NCBI RefSeq assembly: GCF_041381155.1
Contig: NC_091147.1
Location: 31,593,349 to 31,657,348 of the forward strand
Source of the DNA: Argopecten irradians
Lineage: Eukaryota > Mollusca > Bivalvia > Pectinida > Pectinidae
Length of the DNA stretch: 64,000 nt
Direction of reading: 5' to 3'
Shown: piece by piece, positions 11,364 to 21,759 of the stretch
How positions within the stretch are numbered: the stretch's first letter is position 1
How the letters are laid out: each line of letters begins with the position of its first letter
Translations under genes and position numbers: made by a program
Notes under the pieces: generated by a model
The model's database searches: none
What the model saw: the letters and a program-made list of their open reading frames with translations, nothing else
What the model was told of the DNA's origin: nothing

Positions 11364-11801
11364 TTATAGAAAATCTAACTTATATCTTTCGATCCTTTTA
11401 ACCCACTTGCGAATTCTTTTAGAAAAGTGTTGTTTTACGTATTCCTTGTCTTGGAAGTATTCCTCATTTATCAATGTCTGTAGAAGGATAGAAGGTACAC
11501 AAGATGTTATTAAAAACTCACGCCAAAGTTTCTCTACGTCCAAAAGATTAGATGTGGCGAGAGCTTGCTCAAAGTATATATTTACTCTTTCTTCATATGT
11601 AAGTAAAATACATGTATGTCCTTCCTGATTGGCTAGCTCTTCGATGCATCCACTACAAACAAATAAATCGTTGATGATAGGTTGTACGATGAAGGCATAG
11701 GCAGCACAAAATAAGTCTCTAACGATTCTAGTATGTGACTTTCGTTGAATCAGTTCTATCGTTAGATCTTTGAGTCTCTTAGAAATCAAGTCTGTTTCCA
11801 T
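11364..11801 (-). CDS. Unknown ORF with Cys/His motif in Polinton-like block
   Basis: 145 codons from the ATG at 11801. The open frame extends further upstream into the BIR gene, but only with non-ATG codons. At about residues 47-65 it has FVCSGCIEELANQEGHTC, a C-x2-C ... H-x-C pattern that could bind zinc. The rest looks helical with charged C-terminal repeats (RIRKWVKRIERYKLDF). No family recognised. It lies 29 bases after the BIR ORF stop and 10 bases before the next ORF. Short intergenic gaps like these are typical of viral or Polinton gene blocks and unlike host genes nearby. Confidence 0.5.
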   Translation of the reverse strand: METDLISKRLKDLTIELIQRKSHTRIVRDLFCAAYAFIVQPIINDLFVCSGCIEELANQEGHTCILLTYEERVNIYFEQALATSNLLDVEKLWREFLITSCVPSILLQTLINEEYFQDKEYVKQHFSKRIRKWVKRIERYKLDFL

Positions 11802-11830
11802 CCAACTATTATAAACGACGCAATCTCTTA

Positions 11831-12118
11831 CTATGAGAAAACAAGCCGTAAATAGGCGCAATCTTTGGAATATTTTCTATGCTCCTCCAAGATGTTGTCG
11901 CTTCGCTCCCAACACTTCAATGTCACTCCACACATGAAACAAACGACTCTGTCTCCTCTGCCTTGGTAGAAGAATCCGTTACAAGCGAGTTCGTACGGTT
12001 GTTGTGTTATTTGATTAGGCCAATCTGTAAAACTGTTCATACGATCTAAGCAATTTTTCATTTGGTGATGGGTTGGGTATATGTAGACATGTCGAGCGGA
12101 GTCCGTTTGTAATAACAT
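11831..12118 (-). CDS. BIR-domain (IAP-like) small protein in Polinton-like block
   Basis: 95 residues with one baculovirus-IAP-repeat domain filling residues about 25-92. Visible hallmarks are MNSFTDWP, a central Gln/Pro (QQPYELACNGFFYQG), the Gly-Asp turn GRGDRVVCFMCG, a Trp (KCWE) and the zinc ligands C-x2-C-x16-H-x6-C, all present. There is no RING or CARD, so it is a single-domain form, much shorter than cellular IAPs. BIR domains bind caspases or IAP-binding motifs in known IAPs. That role is only inferred here. The ATG at 12118 lies 1 base after the stop of the upstream ORF, so the two were probably co-transcribed. Bivalve genomes and molluscan DNA viruses are known to carry many BIR genes. 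Finding one beside a Polinton integrase suggests capture by a virus-like element. Confidence 0.8.
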   Translation of the reverse strand: MLLQTDSARHVYIYPTHHQMKNCLDRMNSFTDWPNQITQQPYELACNGFFYQGRGDRVVCFMCGVTLKCWERSDNILEEHRKYSKDCAYLRLVFS

Positions 12119-12119
12119 T

Positions 12120-12362
12120 CTAACCTTCCACTACTGCACAGATACACATTAAACTTTCAGAGAGAAACATCATTCTTTTGAAAAAGTCGACAGATATGCT
12201 TACACTTTTCCCGTGTTCTCGGAAATGAATCCTAACCTGGTCCTTATTTTTCGACACTGAAATGTCGTGGTGCAATCCTAGACGACAAACAATTCTGTTT
12301 TTGCCGACATGTGGAATTATGATGTCCTCGGTATTAACACAGTCCAACTGTGCTTGAGCCAT
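12120..12362 (-). CDS. PC4-like (transcription coactivator p15) small protein
   Basis: 80 residues from ATG. The core, RLGLHHDISVSKNKDQVRIH then FREHGKSVSISVDFFKRMMF, follows the PC4 C-terminal pattern: (K)R-x-V-S-V, a short turn, V-x-I-R-E, then G-x-S-(I/L)-x3-x-(W/F), with a helix after it. PC4 domains bind single-stranded and melted DNA and act as transcription cofactors. In a mobile element one could coat replicating DNA or aid late transcription. The similarity is moderate and judged by eye. It is the first ORF of the minus-strand block and abuts the BIR ORF with 1 base between them. Its upstream region carries the TGACGTCA cluster. Confidence 0.45.
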   Translation of the reverse strand: MAQAQLDCVNTEDIIIPHVGKNRIVCRLGLHHDISVSKNKDQVRIHFREHGKSVSISVDFFKRMMFLSESLMCICAVVEG

Positions 12363-12421
12363 ACATGCAAGTAGATGCCGACTAAAGGTTGCGGTCTGTT
12401 ATATATCATAGCTACCCCAAC

Positions 12422-12819
12422 TGACGTCATCAATGTTGTTCAAGTCACATGAATTAATTCATCCATGTCACGGCTGATAAAATGTTTTCACCCTGACAGT
12501 TGTCGACGTCATATATGCAACGTGTGGTAGTATACCTGAATTTGTCGAATATTATCAGTTTCACTCAGCCGTAAATCTAGACAATGACTAGTGAACGTAA
12601 CTAAATACCATAAAATTCGATTCATTCACGTGTAATAGGTATTTTCATCTTTGACGTCATGTTCCTCGGTTGTCTTAACAAGTTAGCTGTAACTGAAATT
12701 TCGAAAGAAACCATTCAATTTCACTCAGCAGTAAATCTAGACAATGACTAGTGAACGTAACTGGATACCCTAAAATTCGATTCATTCACGTGTAATAGGT
12801 ATTTTCATCTTTGACGTCA
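12422..12819. promoter_or_regulatory. CRE-like TGACGTCA cluster upstream of PC4/BIR block
   Basis: Perfect palindromic TGACGTCA occurs at 12422-12429, 12652-12659 and 12812-12819, with CGACGTCA at 12504-12511. E-box CACGTG occurs at 12627-12632 and 12787-12792. All lie within about 460 bases upstream of the minus-strand ATG at 12362. Two of the TGACGTCA/CACGTG pairs are copies made by a 160-bp tandem duplication (12558-12672 and 12718-12836). TGACGTCA is the binding site of CREB/ATF proteins. That it drives this block is inference from position. Confidence 0.5.
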
Positions 12820-12864
12820 TGTTCCTCGATTCTGTTCCTTAATCGATCCTGATCCTGCTCCTTA

Positions 12865-13040
12865 AGGATCATGTCAGGAGTGATCCTACTGATTGATCCT
12901 TTAATCCTTAGGATTAAGGATCAGGACGATTTAGGTAACCCCTATTATACATTTGATCATGTCAGGAGTGATCCTACTGATTGATCCTTTAATCCTTAGG
13001 ATTAAGGATCAGGACGATTTTGGTAACCCCTATTATACAT
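12865..13040. repeat. 91-bp direct duplication with GGATCA-rich palindromes
   Basis: ATCATGTCAGGAGTGATCCT and what follows is repeated at about 12866 and 12957. Each copy contains the near-palindrome ATCCTTTAATCCTTAGGATT(AAGGAT). There is no coding potential. Confidence 0.85.
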
Positions 13041-13050
13041 CTACTACAAT

Positions 13051-14125
13051 CTGTTCTGTATTATTCATGGAAGCTCTAAGTTCGATTCCTGTATATAATA
13101 GGTAATTGAACATGCAGTTAGAGATAGGAATCCTAATAAACGGAACTCCGCTCGTTGACCAGTATGTTTGTTAAACGGAACTCGGGTCTGGTTCCTAGTT
13201 CCGTATAAGCTTAAACGGAACTCGGGTCTGGTTCCTAGTTCCGTATAAGCTTAAACGGAACTCGGGTCTGGTTCCTAGTTCCGTTTAAGGAAATCTGTGT
13301 TATAGATATTAATTCTGTTCTGTATTATTCATGGAAGCTCTAAGTTCGATTCCTGTATATAATAGGTAATTGAACATGCAGTTAGAGATAGGAATCCTAA
13401 TAAACGGAACTCCGCTCGTTGGCCAGTATGTTTGTTAAACGGAACTCGGGTCTGGTTCCTAGTTCCGTATAAGCTTAAACGGAACTCGGGTCTGGTTCCT
13501 AGTTCCGTTTAAGTTAAACGGAACTGAGGTCTAGGTATCAGATCCGTTTAAGGAAATCTGTGTTATAGATATTAATTCTGTTCTATATTATTCATGGAAG
13601 CTCTAAGTTCGATTCCTGTATATAATAGGTAATTGAACATGCAGTTAGAGATAGGAATCCTAATAAACGGAACTCCGCTCGTTGGCCAGTATGTTTGTTA
13701 AACAGAACTCGGGTCTGGTTCCTAGTTCCGTATAAGCTTAAACGGAACTCGGGTCTTGTTCCTAGTTCCGTTTAAGTTAAACGGAACTGAGGTCTAGGTA
13801 TCAGATCCGTTTAAGGAAATCTGTGTTATAGATATTAATTCTGTTCTATATTATTCATGGAAGCTCTAAGTTCGATTCCTGTATATAATAGGTAATTGAA
13901 CATGCAGTTAGAGATAGGAATCCTAATAAACGGAACTCCGCTCGTTGGCCAGTATGTTTGTTAAACGGAACTCGGGTCTGGTTCCTAGTTCCGTATAAGC
14001 TTAAACGGAACTCGGGTCTGGTTCCTAGTTCCGTTTAAGTTAAACGGAACTCGGGTCTGGTTCATAGTTCCGTTTAAGTTAAACGGAACTCGGGTCTGGT
14101 TCCTAGTTCCGTTTATTAAACGGAA
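13051..14125. repeat. Four 263-bp tandem units with hairpin subrepeats
   Basis: Units begin with CTGTTCT(G/A)TATTATTC at 13051, 13314, 13578 and 13841. Each unit ends in two to four subrepeats of about 37 bp with inverted arms TAAACGGAACT and AGTTCCGTTTA around a CGGGTCTGGTTCCT loop. Unit 4 runs on into extra subrepeats and then an inverted one, near 14115-14140. Copies are nearly identical. Confidence 0.9.
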
Positions 14126-14544
14126 CTAGGAACTAGGAACTCGCAACCAACTTCAGCCCTCCGTTGTGAGTGGAGCGGCTAAACATGAAAATCGTTAAAA
14201 ATTTGAAGAAAGCATGAATTTTTGCATATGGCTTACTTAGGACATAAGGTTTAAAAAAAACAGAGCCCAAAAAATCACGGCCCCTAGCGACCGTCATATG
14301 GGTTTTCAAAATGATCGCCAAAAACCACCTTCTGCGATCCATATCTCACGTTCTATACAGCTAGACCCAAACTTTTAATGTATACACCGATATTATTAAT
14401 ACTTAAGAGCATTTTGGTAGTGTTAAACTTCATGTAGAAGGACCGGCATTTTGTAATTCAAGATGGCCGCCAACTTTGCCAGCTAAGCTGACTTTAAGCA
14501 AATAAACACCTGTATATATAGTGATGGTTACGATCACGTAAATT
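14126..14544. other. Unassigned stretch
   Basis: No gene recognised. A 69-codon minus-strand frame (14133-14342) has no start context or motif that would support it. The sequence sits between two tandem arrays. Confidence 0.4.
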
Positions 14545-16015
14545 AAACGTCTGGCTGTGACCTTTAAAACCACGTTACTAAAACATATGACTATGACCTT
14601 TAAGACCACGTGACTAAAACATGTGACTGTGACCTTTAAAACCACGTTAATAAATATCTGACTGTGACCTTTAAAACCACGTTATGTAAACATCTCGACG
14701 TGACCCTCTAAGACCTGGGTACTAAAATATCTGACTGTGACCATTAACACCATGTTACTAAAACATCTGACTGTGACCATTAAGACCTGGTTACTAAAAC
14801 ATCTGACTGTGACCATTAACACCATGTTACTAAAACATCTGACTGTGACCATTAACACCATGTTACTAAAACATCTGACTGTGACCATTAAGACCTGGTT
14901 ACTAAAACATCTGACTGTGACCTTTAAGACCACGTTGCTAAAACAGACTACTGACCTATAAGACCACATTACTAAAACATCTGACTGTGACCTTTAAGAC
15001 CTGGATACTAAAACATCTGACTGTGACCTTTAAGATCACGTTGCTAAAACATCTACTTAAGACCACGTTGCTAAAACATCTCACTGTGACCTATAAACCA
15101 CATTACTAAAACATCTGACTGTGACCTATAAGACCACATTACTAAAACATCTGACTGTGACCTTTAAGACCTGGTTACTAAAACATCTGACTGTGACCTT
15201 TAAGACCACGTTACTAAAACATCTGACTGTGACCTATAAGACCACATTACTAAAACATCTGAGAGTGACCTTTAAGACCACGTTACGTAAACATCTCAAC
15301 GTGACCTTTAAGACCTGGTTACTAAAATATCTGACTGTGACCCTTAAGAAATGATAACTTAAACATCTGACTTTTGCCTTTAAGACCGCGTGACTAAAAC
15401 ATCTGACTGTGACCTTTAAGACCTGGTAACTAAAACATGTGTCTGTGACCATAAAGACCACGTGACTAAAACATCTGACTGTGACCTTTAAGACCAAGTT
15501 ATTTAAACATCTGACTGTGACCTTAAAGACATGTTTACTTAAACATCTAACGGTGACCTTTAAGACCTGGTGACTAAAACATCTGACTGTGATCTTTAAG
15601 ACCCGGTTACTAAAACATCTGACTGTGACTTTTTAAGACCTGGTGACTAAAACATCTTACAGTGACCTTTAAGACCTGGTTACTAAAACATCTGACTGTG
15701 ACCTTTAAGACCTGATAACTAAAACATCTGACTTTGACCTTTAAGACCTGGCCCCGATTTCTCGAAACAAACTTAAGTCATAAATTTTCATATAAGTTAC
15801 ATAAGGAGAAAAACTTTTGGTTTTGGACTTAAGTTTGTTTTGAGAAATCGCGACCTTGTGACTAAAACATCTGACTGTGACATTTAAGACCTGGTTATTA
15901 AATCACCCGATTTTGACATTTAAGGCCTTGTTATTAAATTATCTGTGACCTTTAAGACCTGGTTACTAAAACATCTGACTGTGACCTTTAAGTCCACGTT
16001 ACTAATGCATATACG
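14545..16015. repeat. 36-bp minisatellite
   Basis: The unit is CTGACTGTGACCTTTAAGAC plus C(A/T)(C/G)GTTACTAAAACAT. It repeats about 38 times with substitutions and small indels. Because 36 is a multiple of 3, open frames of 70-95 codons with a 12-residue period arise on both strands, and these are not genes. The array is interrupted by the MITE at 15750-15855. It ends just before the 3' splice site of the exon at 16101. Confidence 0.9.
15750..15855. mobile_element. Short palindromic MITE, copy 2
   Basis: 106 bases with ends GGCCCCGATTTCTCGAAACA and TGAGAAATCGCGACC. The inverted arms extend to AACAAACTTAAGT / ACTTAAGTTTGTT, about 27 bp. It is inserted in the 36-bp minisatellite. It is related to 9620-9750 by the same ends and by ATATAAGTTACATAAGGA inside. 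Confidence 0.75.
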
Positions 16016-16100
16016 TTATTTTCCTAAAGTGCTCACTTCAGAATGAACTAGATGTCATATTTCTCTTTGGTTTTAGTTTCTTTATATCTTTACATTGCAG

Positions 16101-16547
16101 ACCCCCAATGAAAATGTGGGTACAATGCTGCAACCTGGTGCGGGGTATTCATTGAAGGAAGTCTTGTCAAGCTATCTTATCTTCTATGGCGTAGGAATAT
16201 CCATCACATCCGAATCGCCTGTAATGTCGTTCCAAGATGGCGGCCTGTACAATGTCACTGTGAAAGTGTTTTACGATCAAGAGCACTGTCGTTTGGAAAA
16301 CAAGCAAATGAAAAAAGGAACAATACAGCTTAATGGTACAAGTATGCCAGATAATTCAACTTTAAAAACGGAACTACGTAAGTTTCAAAGTAAAGAGGGG
16401 GTCGCATGGAGGTGCGTGATTTTATTGAACTTTGAGAAAAGGTTCCGTTCATCTGAGGGTCTTGTGGTTACCACAAACTTCGCCGATTGTGTTTTAAAGA
16501 CCAAAACCCACCTCATCGTAACTAAGGACAGCACTTATGGTCATTGA
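16101..16547 (+). CDS. Terminal coding exon of an unidentified host gene
   Basis: The 148-codon open exon follows a pyrimidine-rich stretch and TTGCAG at 16095-16100, and ends in TGA at 16545-16547. The encoded segment has no transmembrane stretch. It shows alternating hydrophobic strands (YNVTVKVFYD, WRCVILLNFEKRF), four cysteines and N-glycosylation sequons at NVT, NGT and NST. This suggests an extracellular beta-rich domain. I do not recognise the family. A phase-0 start is assumed. Upstream exons must lie beyond the tandem arrays and could not be found. The last codons, including the stop, already match the 40-bp satellite unit (TATGGTCATTGATG), so the coding end and the array are fused. 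Confidence 0.55.
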   Translation, partial: TPNENVGTMLQPGAGYSLKEVLSSYLIFYGVGISITSESPVMSFQDGGLYNVTVKVFYDQEHCRLENKQMKKGTIQLNGTSMPDNSTLKTELRKFQSKEGVAWRCVILLNFEKRFRSSEGLVVTTNFADCVLKTKTHLIVTKDSTYGH

Positions 16548-19500
16548 TGATATGGAAGTGGATGTGGACAACATGTATTGTCATTGATGGTATATAAGCG
16601 GATATGGACAACACATATGGTCATCGATGGTATATAAGCGGATATGGACAACACGTATGGTTATTGATGGTAATAAGCGGTTATGGACAACACGTATGGT
16701 CATTGATGTTATGTAAGCGGTTGTGGACAACACATATGGTCATTGATGGTATATAAGCGGATATGGACAACACATATGGTAATTGATGGTATATAAGCGG
16801 ATATGGACAACACATATGGTCATTGATGGTAATTAGTGGATATGTACAACACGTATGGTCATTGATGGTAATAAGCGGATATTTACAACACGTATGGTCA
16901 TTGATGGTATGTAAGCGGATATGGACAACACGTATGGTCATATATGGTATGTAAGCGGATATGGACAACACGTATGGTTATTGATGGTATGTAAGCGGAT
17001 ATGGACAGCATACATGGCCATCGATGGTATGTAAGCAGTTATGGACAACACGTATGGTCATTGGTGGTATATAAGCGGATTTGGACAGCACGTATGGTCA
17101 TTGGTGGTATGTAAGCGGATATGGACAGCACGTATGGTCATTGATGGTGTATAAGCGGATATGGACAACACGTATGGTCATTGATGGTATGTAAGCGGAT
17201 ATGGACAACACGTATGGTCATTGATGGTATATAAGCGGATATGGACAACACGTATGGTCATTGATGGTAATAAGCGGATATGTACAACACGTATGGTCAT
17301 TGATGGTATAAGCGGATATGGACAACACGTATGGTCATTGATGTTATGTAAGCGGATGTGGACAACACGTATGGTCATTGATGTTATGTAAGCGGATATG
17401 AACAACACATGTGGTCATTGATGGTATGTAAGCGGATGTGGACAACACGTATGGTCATTGATGGTATAAAAGCGGATATGGACAACACGTATGGTCATTG
17501 ACGGTATATAAGCGGATATGGACAACACGTATGGTCATTGATGGTATATAAGCGGATGTGGACAACACGTATGGTCATTGATGGTATATAGGCGGATATG
17601 GACAACACGTATGGTCATTGATGGTATGTAAGCGGATGTGGACAATACATATGGTCATTGATGGTATGTAAGCGGATTTGGACAACACGTATGATTATTG
17701 ATGGTATGTAAGCGGATATGGACAGCATACATGGCCATCGATGGTATGTAAGCGGATATGGACAGCACGTATGGTCATTGATGGTATGTAAGCGGATGTG
17801 GACAACACGTATGGTCATTGATGGTATAAAAGCGGATGTGGACAACACGTATGGTCATTGATGGTATGTAAGCGGATGTGGACAACACGTATGGTCATTG
17901 ATGGTATATAAGCGGATATGGGCAACACGTATGGTCATTGATGGTATGTAAGCGGATGTGGACAATACATATGGTCATTGATGGTATGTAAGCGGATTTG
18001 GAAAGCACGTATGGTTATTGATGGTATGTAAGCGGATATGGACAGCATACATGGCCATCGATGGTATGTAAGCGGATATGGACAACACGTATGGTCATTG
18101 ATGGTATGTAAGCGGATGTGGACAACACGTATGGTCATTGATGGTATATAAGCGGATGTGGACAACACGTATGGTCATTGATGGTATGTAAGCGGATGTG
18201 GACAACACGTATGGTCATTGATGGTATATAAGCGGATGTGGACAACACGTATGGTCATTGATGGTATATAAGCGGATATGGACAACACGTATGGTCATTG
18301 ATGGTTTGTAAGCGGATGTGGACAATACATATGGTCACTGATGGTATGTAAGCGGATTTGGACAGCACGTATGGTTATTGATGGTATGTAAGCGGATATG
18401 GACAGCATACATGGCCATCGATGGTATGTAAGCGGATATGGACAACACGTATGGTCATTGATGGTATGTAAGCGGATGTGGACAACACGTATGGTCATTG
18501 ATGGTATGTAAGCGGATGTGGACAACACGTATGGTCATTGATGGTATGTAAGCGGATATGGACAACACATATGGTCATTGATGGTATGTAAGCGGATGTG
18601 GACAACACATATGGTTATTGATGGTATGTAAGCGGATTTGGACAGCACGTATGGTTATTGATGGTATGTTAGCGGATTTGGTCAGCATGTATGGTCATTG
18701 ATGGTATGTAAGCGATATGGACAACACATATGGTCATTGATGGTATGTAAGCGGATGTGGACAACACATATGGTCATTGATGGTATGTAAGCGGATTTGG
18801 ACAACACATATGGTCATTGATGGTATGTAAGCGGATTTGGACAGCATACATGGCCATCGATGGTATGTAAGCGGATTTGGACAGCACGTATGGTTATTGA
18901 TGGTATGTAAGCGGATATGGACAACACGTATGGTCATTGATGGTATGTAAGCGGATTTGGACAGCACGTATGGTTATTGATGGTATGTAAGCGATATGGA
19001 CAACACGTATGGTCATTGATGGTATGTAAGCGATATGGACAACACATATGGTCATTGATGGTATGTAAGCGGATGTGGACAACACGTATGGTCATTGATG
19101 GTATGTAAGCGGATGTGGACAACACGTATGGTCATTGATGGTATGTAAGCGGATGTGGACAACACATATGGTCATTGATGGTATGTAAGCGGATGTGGAC
19201 AACACATATGGTCATTGATGGTATGTAAGCGGATGTGGACAGCACATATGGTTATTGATGGTATGTAAGCGGATTTGGACAGCACGTATGTTTACTGATG
19301 GTATGTAAGCGGATGTGGACAATACATATGGTCATTGATGGTATGTAAGCGATATGGACAACACATATGGTCATTGATGGTATGTAAGCGGATGTGGACA
19401 ACACATATGGTTATTGATGGTATGTAAGCGGATTTGGACAACACATATGGTCATTGATGGTATGTAAGCGGATTTGGACAGCATACATGGCCATCGATGG

Positions 19501-21690
19501 TATGTAAGCGGATTTGGACAGCACGTATGGTTATTGATGGTATGTAAGCGATATGGACAACACGTATGGTCATTGATGGTATGTAAGCGGATTTGGACAG
19601 CACGTATGGTTATTGATGGTATGTAAGCGATATGGACAACACGTATGGTCATTGATGGTATGTAAGCGATATGGACAACACATATGGTCATTGATGGTAT
19701 GTAAGCGGATGTGGACAACACATATGGTCATTGATGGTATGTAAGCGGATTTGGACAGCATACATGGCCATCGATGGTATGTAAGCGGATTTGGACAGCA
19801 CGTATGGTTATTGATGGTATGTAAGCGATATGGACAACACATATGGTCACTGATGGTATGTAAGCGGATTTGGACAGCACGTATGGTTATTGATGGTATG
19901 TAAGCGATATGGACAACACGTATGGTCATTGATGGTATGTAAGCGATATGGACAACACATATGGTCATTGATGGTATGTAAGCGGATGTTGACAACACGT
20001 ATGGTCATTGATGGTATGTAAGCGGATGTGGACAACACGTATGGTTATTGATGGTATGTAAGCGGATGTGGACAACACGTATGGTCATTGATGGTATGTA
20101 AGCGATATGGACAACACATATGGTCATTGATGGTATGTAAGCGGATGTGGACAGCACATATGGTTATTGATGGTATGTAAGCGGATTTGGACAGCACGTA
20201 TGTTTACTGATGGTATGTAAGCGGATGTGGACAATACATATGGTCATTGATGGTATGTAAGCGATATGGACAACACATATGGTCATTGATGGTATGTAAG
20301 CGGATGTGGACAACACATATGGTTATTGATGGTATGTAAGCGGATTTGGACAACACATATGGTCATTGATGGTATGTAAGCGGATTTGGACAGCATACAT
20401 GGCCATCGATGGTATGTAAGCGGATTTGGACAGCACGTATGGTTATTGATGGTATGTAAGCGATATGGACAACACGTATGGTCATTGATGGTATGTAAGC
20501 GGATTTGGACAGCACGTATGGTTATTGATGGCATGTAAGCGATATGGACAACACGTATGGTCATTGATGGTATGTAAGCGATATGGACAACACATATGGT
20601 CATTGATGGTATGTAAGCGGATTTGGACAACACGTATGGTCATTGATGGTATGTAAGCGGATGTGGACAACACATATGGTTATTGATGGTATGTAATCGG
20701 ATTTGGACAACACATATGGTCACTGATGGTATGTAAGCGGATTTGGACAGCATACATGGCCATCGATGGTATGTAAGCGGATTTGGACAGCACGTATGGT
20801 TATTGATGGTATGTAAGCGATATGGACAACACGTATGGTCATTGATGGTATGTAAGCGATATGGACAACACATATGGTCATTGATGGTATGTAAGCGGAT
20901 GTGGACAACACGTATGGTCATTGATGGTATGTAAGCGGATGTGGACAATACATATGGTCATTGATGGTATGTAAGCGATATGGACAACACATATGGTCAT
21001 TGATGGTATGTAAGCGGATGTGGACAACACGTATGGTCATTGATGGTATGTAAGCGAAATGGACAACACATATGGTCATTGATGGTATGTAAGCGGATGT
21101 GGACAACACGTATGGTCATTGATGGTATGTAAGCGGATGTGGACAATACATATGGTCATTGATGGTATGTAAGCGATATGGACAACACATATGGTCATTG
21201 ATGGTATATAAGCGGATATGGACAACACATATGGTTATTGATGGTATGTAAGCGGATTTGGACAGCATACATGGCCATCGATGGTATGTAAGCGGATTTG
21301 GACAGCATACATGGCCATCGATGGTATGTAAGCGGATTTGGACAGCATACATGGCCATCGATGGTATGTAAGCGGATTTGGACAGCACGTATGGTTATTG
21401 ACGGTATGTAAGCGATATGGACAACACGTATGGTCATTGATGGTATGTAAGCGGATTTGGACAGCACATATGGTTATTGATGGTATGTAAGCGGATTTGG
21501 ACAACACATATGGTTATTGATGGTATGTAAGCGGATTTGGACAGCACGTATGGTCATTGATGGTATGTAAGCGGATTTGGACAGCACATATGGTTATTGA
21601 TGGTATGTAAGCGGATTTGGACAACACATATGGTTATTGATGGTATGTTAGCGGATTTGGTCAGCATGTATGGTCATTGTATATAAATAA
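16537..21690. repeat. 40-bp minisatellite array, about 130 units
   Basis: The unit is GGTCATTGATGGTATGTAAG followed by CGGATATGGACAACACGTAT. A 39-base variant lacks one G of CGGA. Another variant carries GCATACATGGCCATCG (near 17006, 17724, 18044, 18404, 18843, 19481, 19757, 20393, 20750, 21266, 21306 and 21346). Spacings of 320 and 360 bases, and a long match between about 19371-19720 and 20283-20633 (912 bases apart), show higher-order structure. The period is not a multiple of 3, and recurring open frames of 60-140 codons are artefacts. Confidence 0.97.
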
Positions 21691-21759
21691 CTAGGGATGT
21701 TGACAGGAGCCCCATACTAGCGTCTCCAGTAACAAGCAGTCTAATCCTAGCTCTGACAT

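Larger units (their letters stand above)
9900..12840 (-). mobile_element. Polinton/Maverick-like fragment
   Basis: This groups the minus-strand block: PC4-like, BIR, two unknown ORFs and DDE integrase, with its presumed promoter region. Full Polintons are 15-20 kb and also carry protein-primed DNA polymerase B, packaging ATPase, protease and capsid genes. None of those is seen, and no terminal inverted repeats could be recognised. It is therefore a fragment, or the rest is hidden by the N gap. Boundaries are approximate. Confidence 0.6.

Noticed and set aside
14545-16015. Nuclear-receptor half-sites (TGACC) in the minisatellite
   Set aside because: The word is part of the repeat unit, so its density has no regulatory meaning by itself.
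16681-21507. Many open frames of 60-140 codons with His/Ile/Cys-rich repeats on the minus strand
   Set aside because: They arise from the 40-bp satellite, whose period cycles through all three frames. Sequence constraint follows the DNA unit, not a protein.
16537-21690. CRISPR-like array
   Set aside because: Units are contiguous with no unique spacers, and the context is an animal genome.
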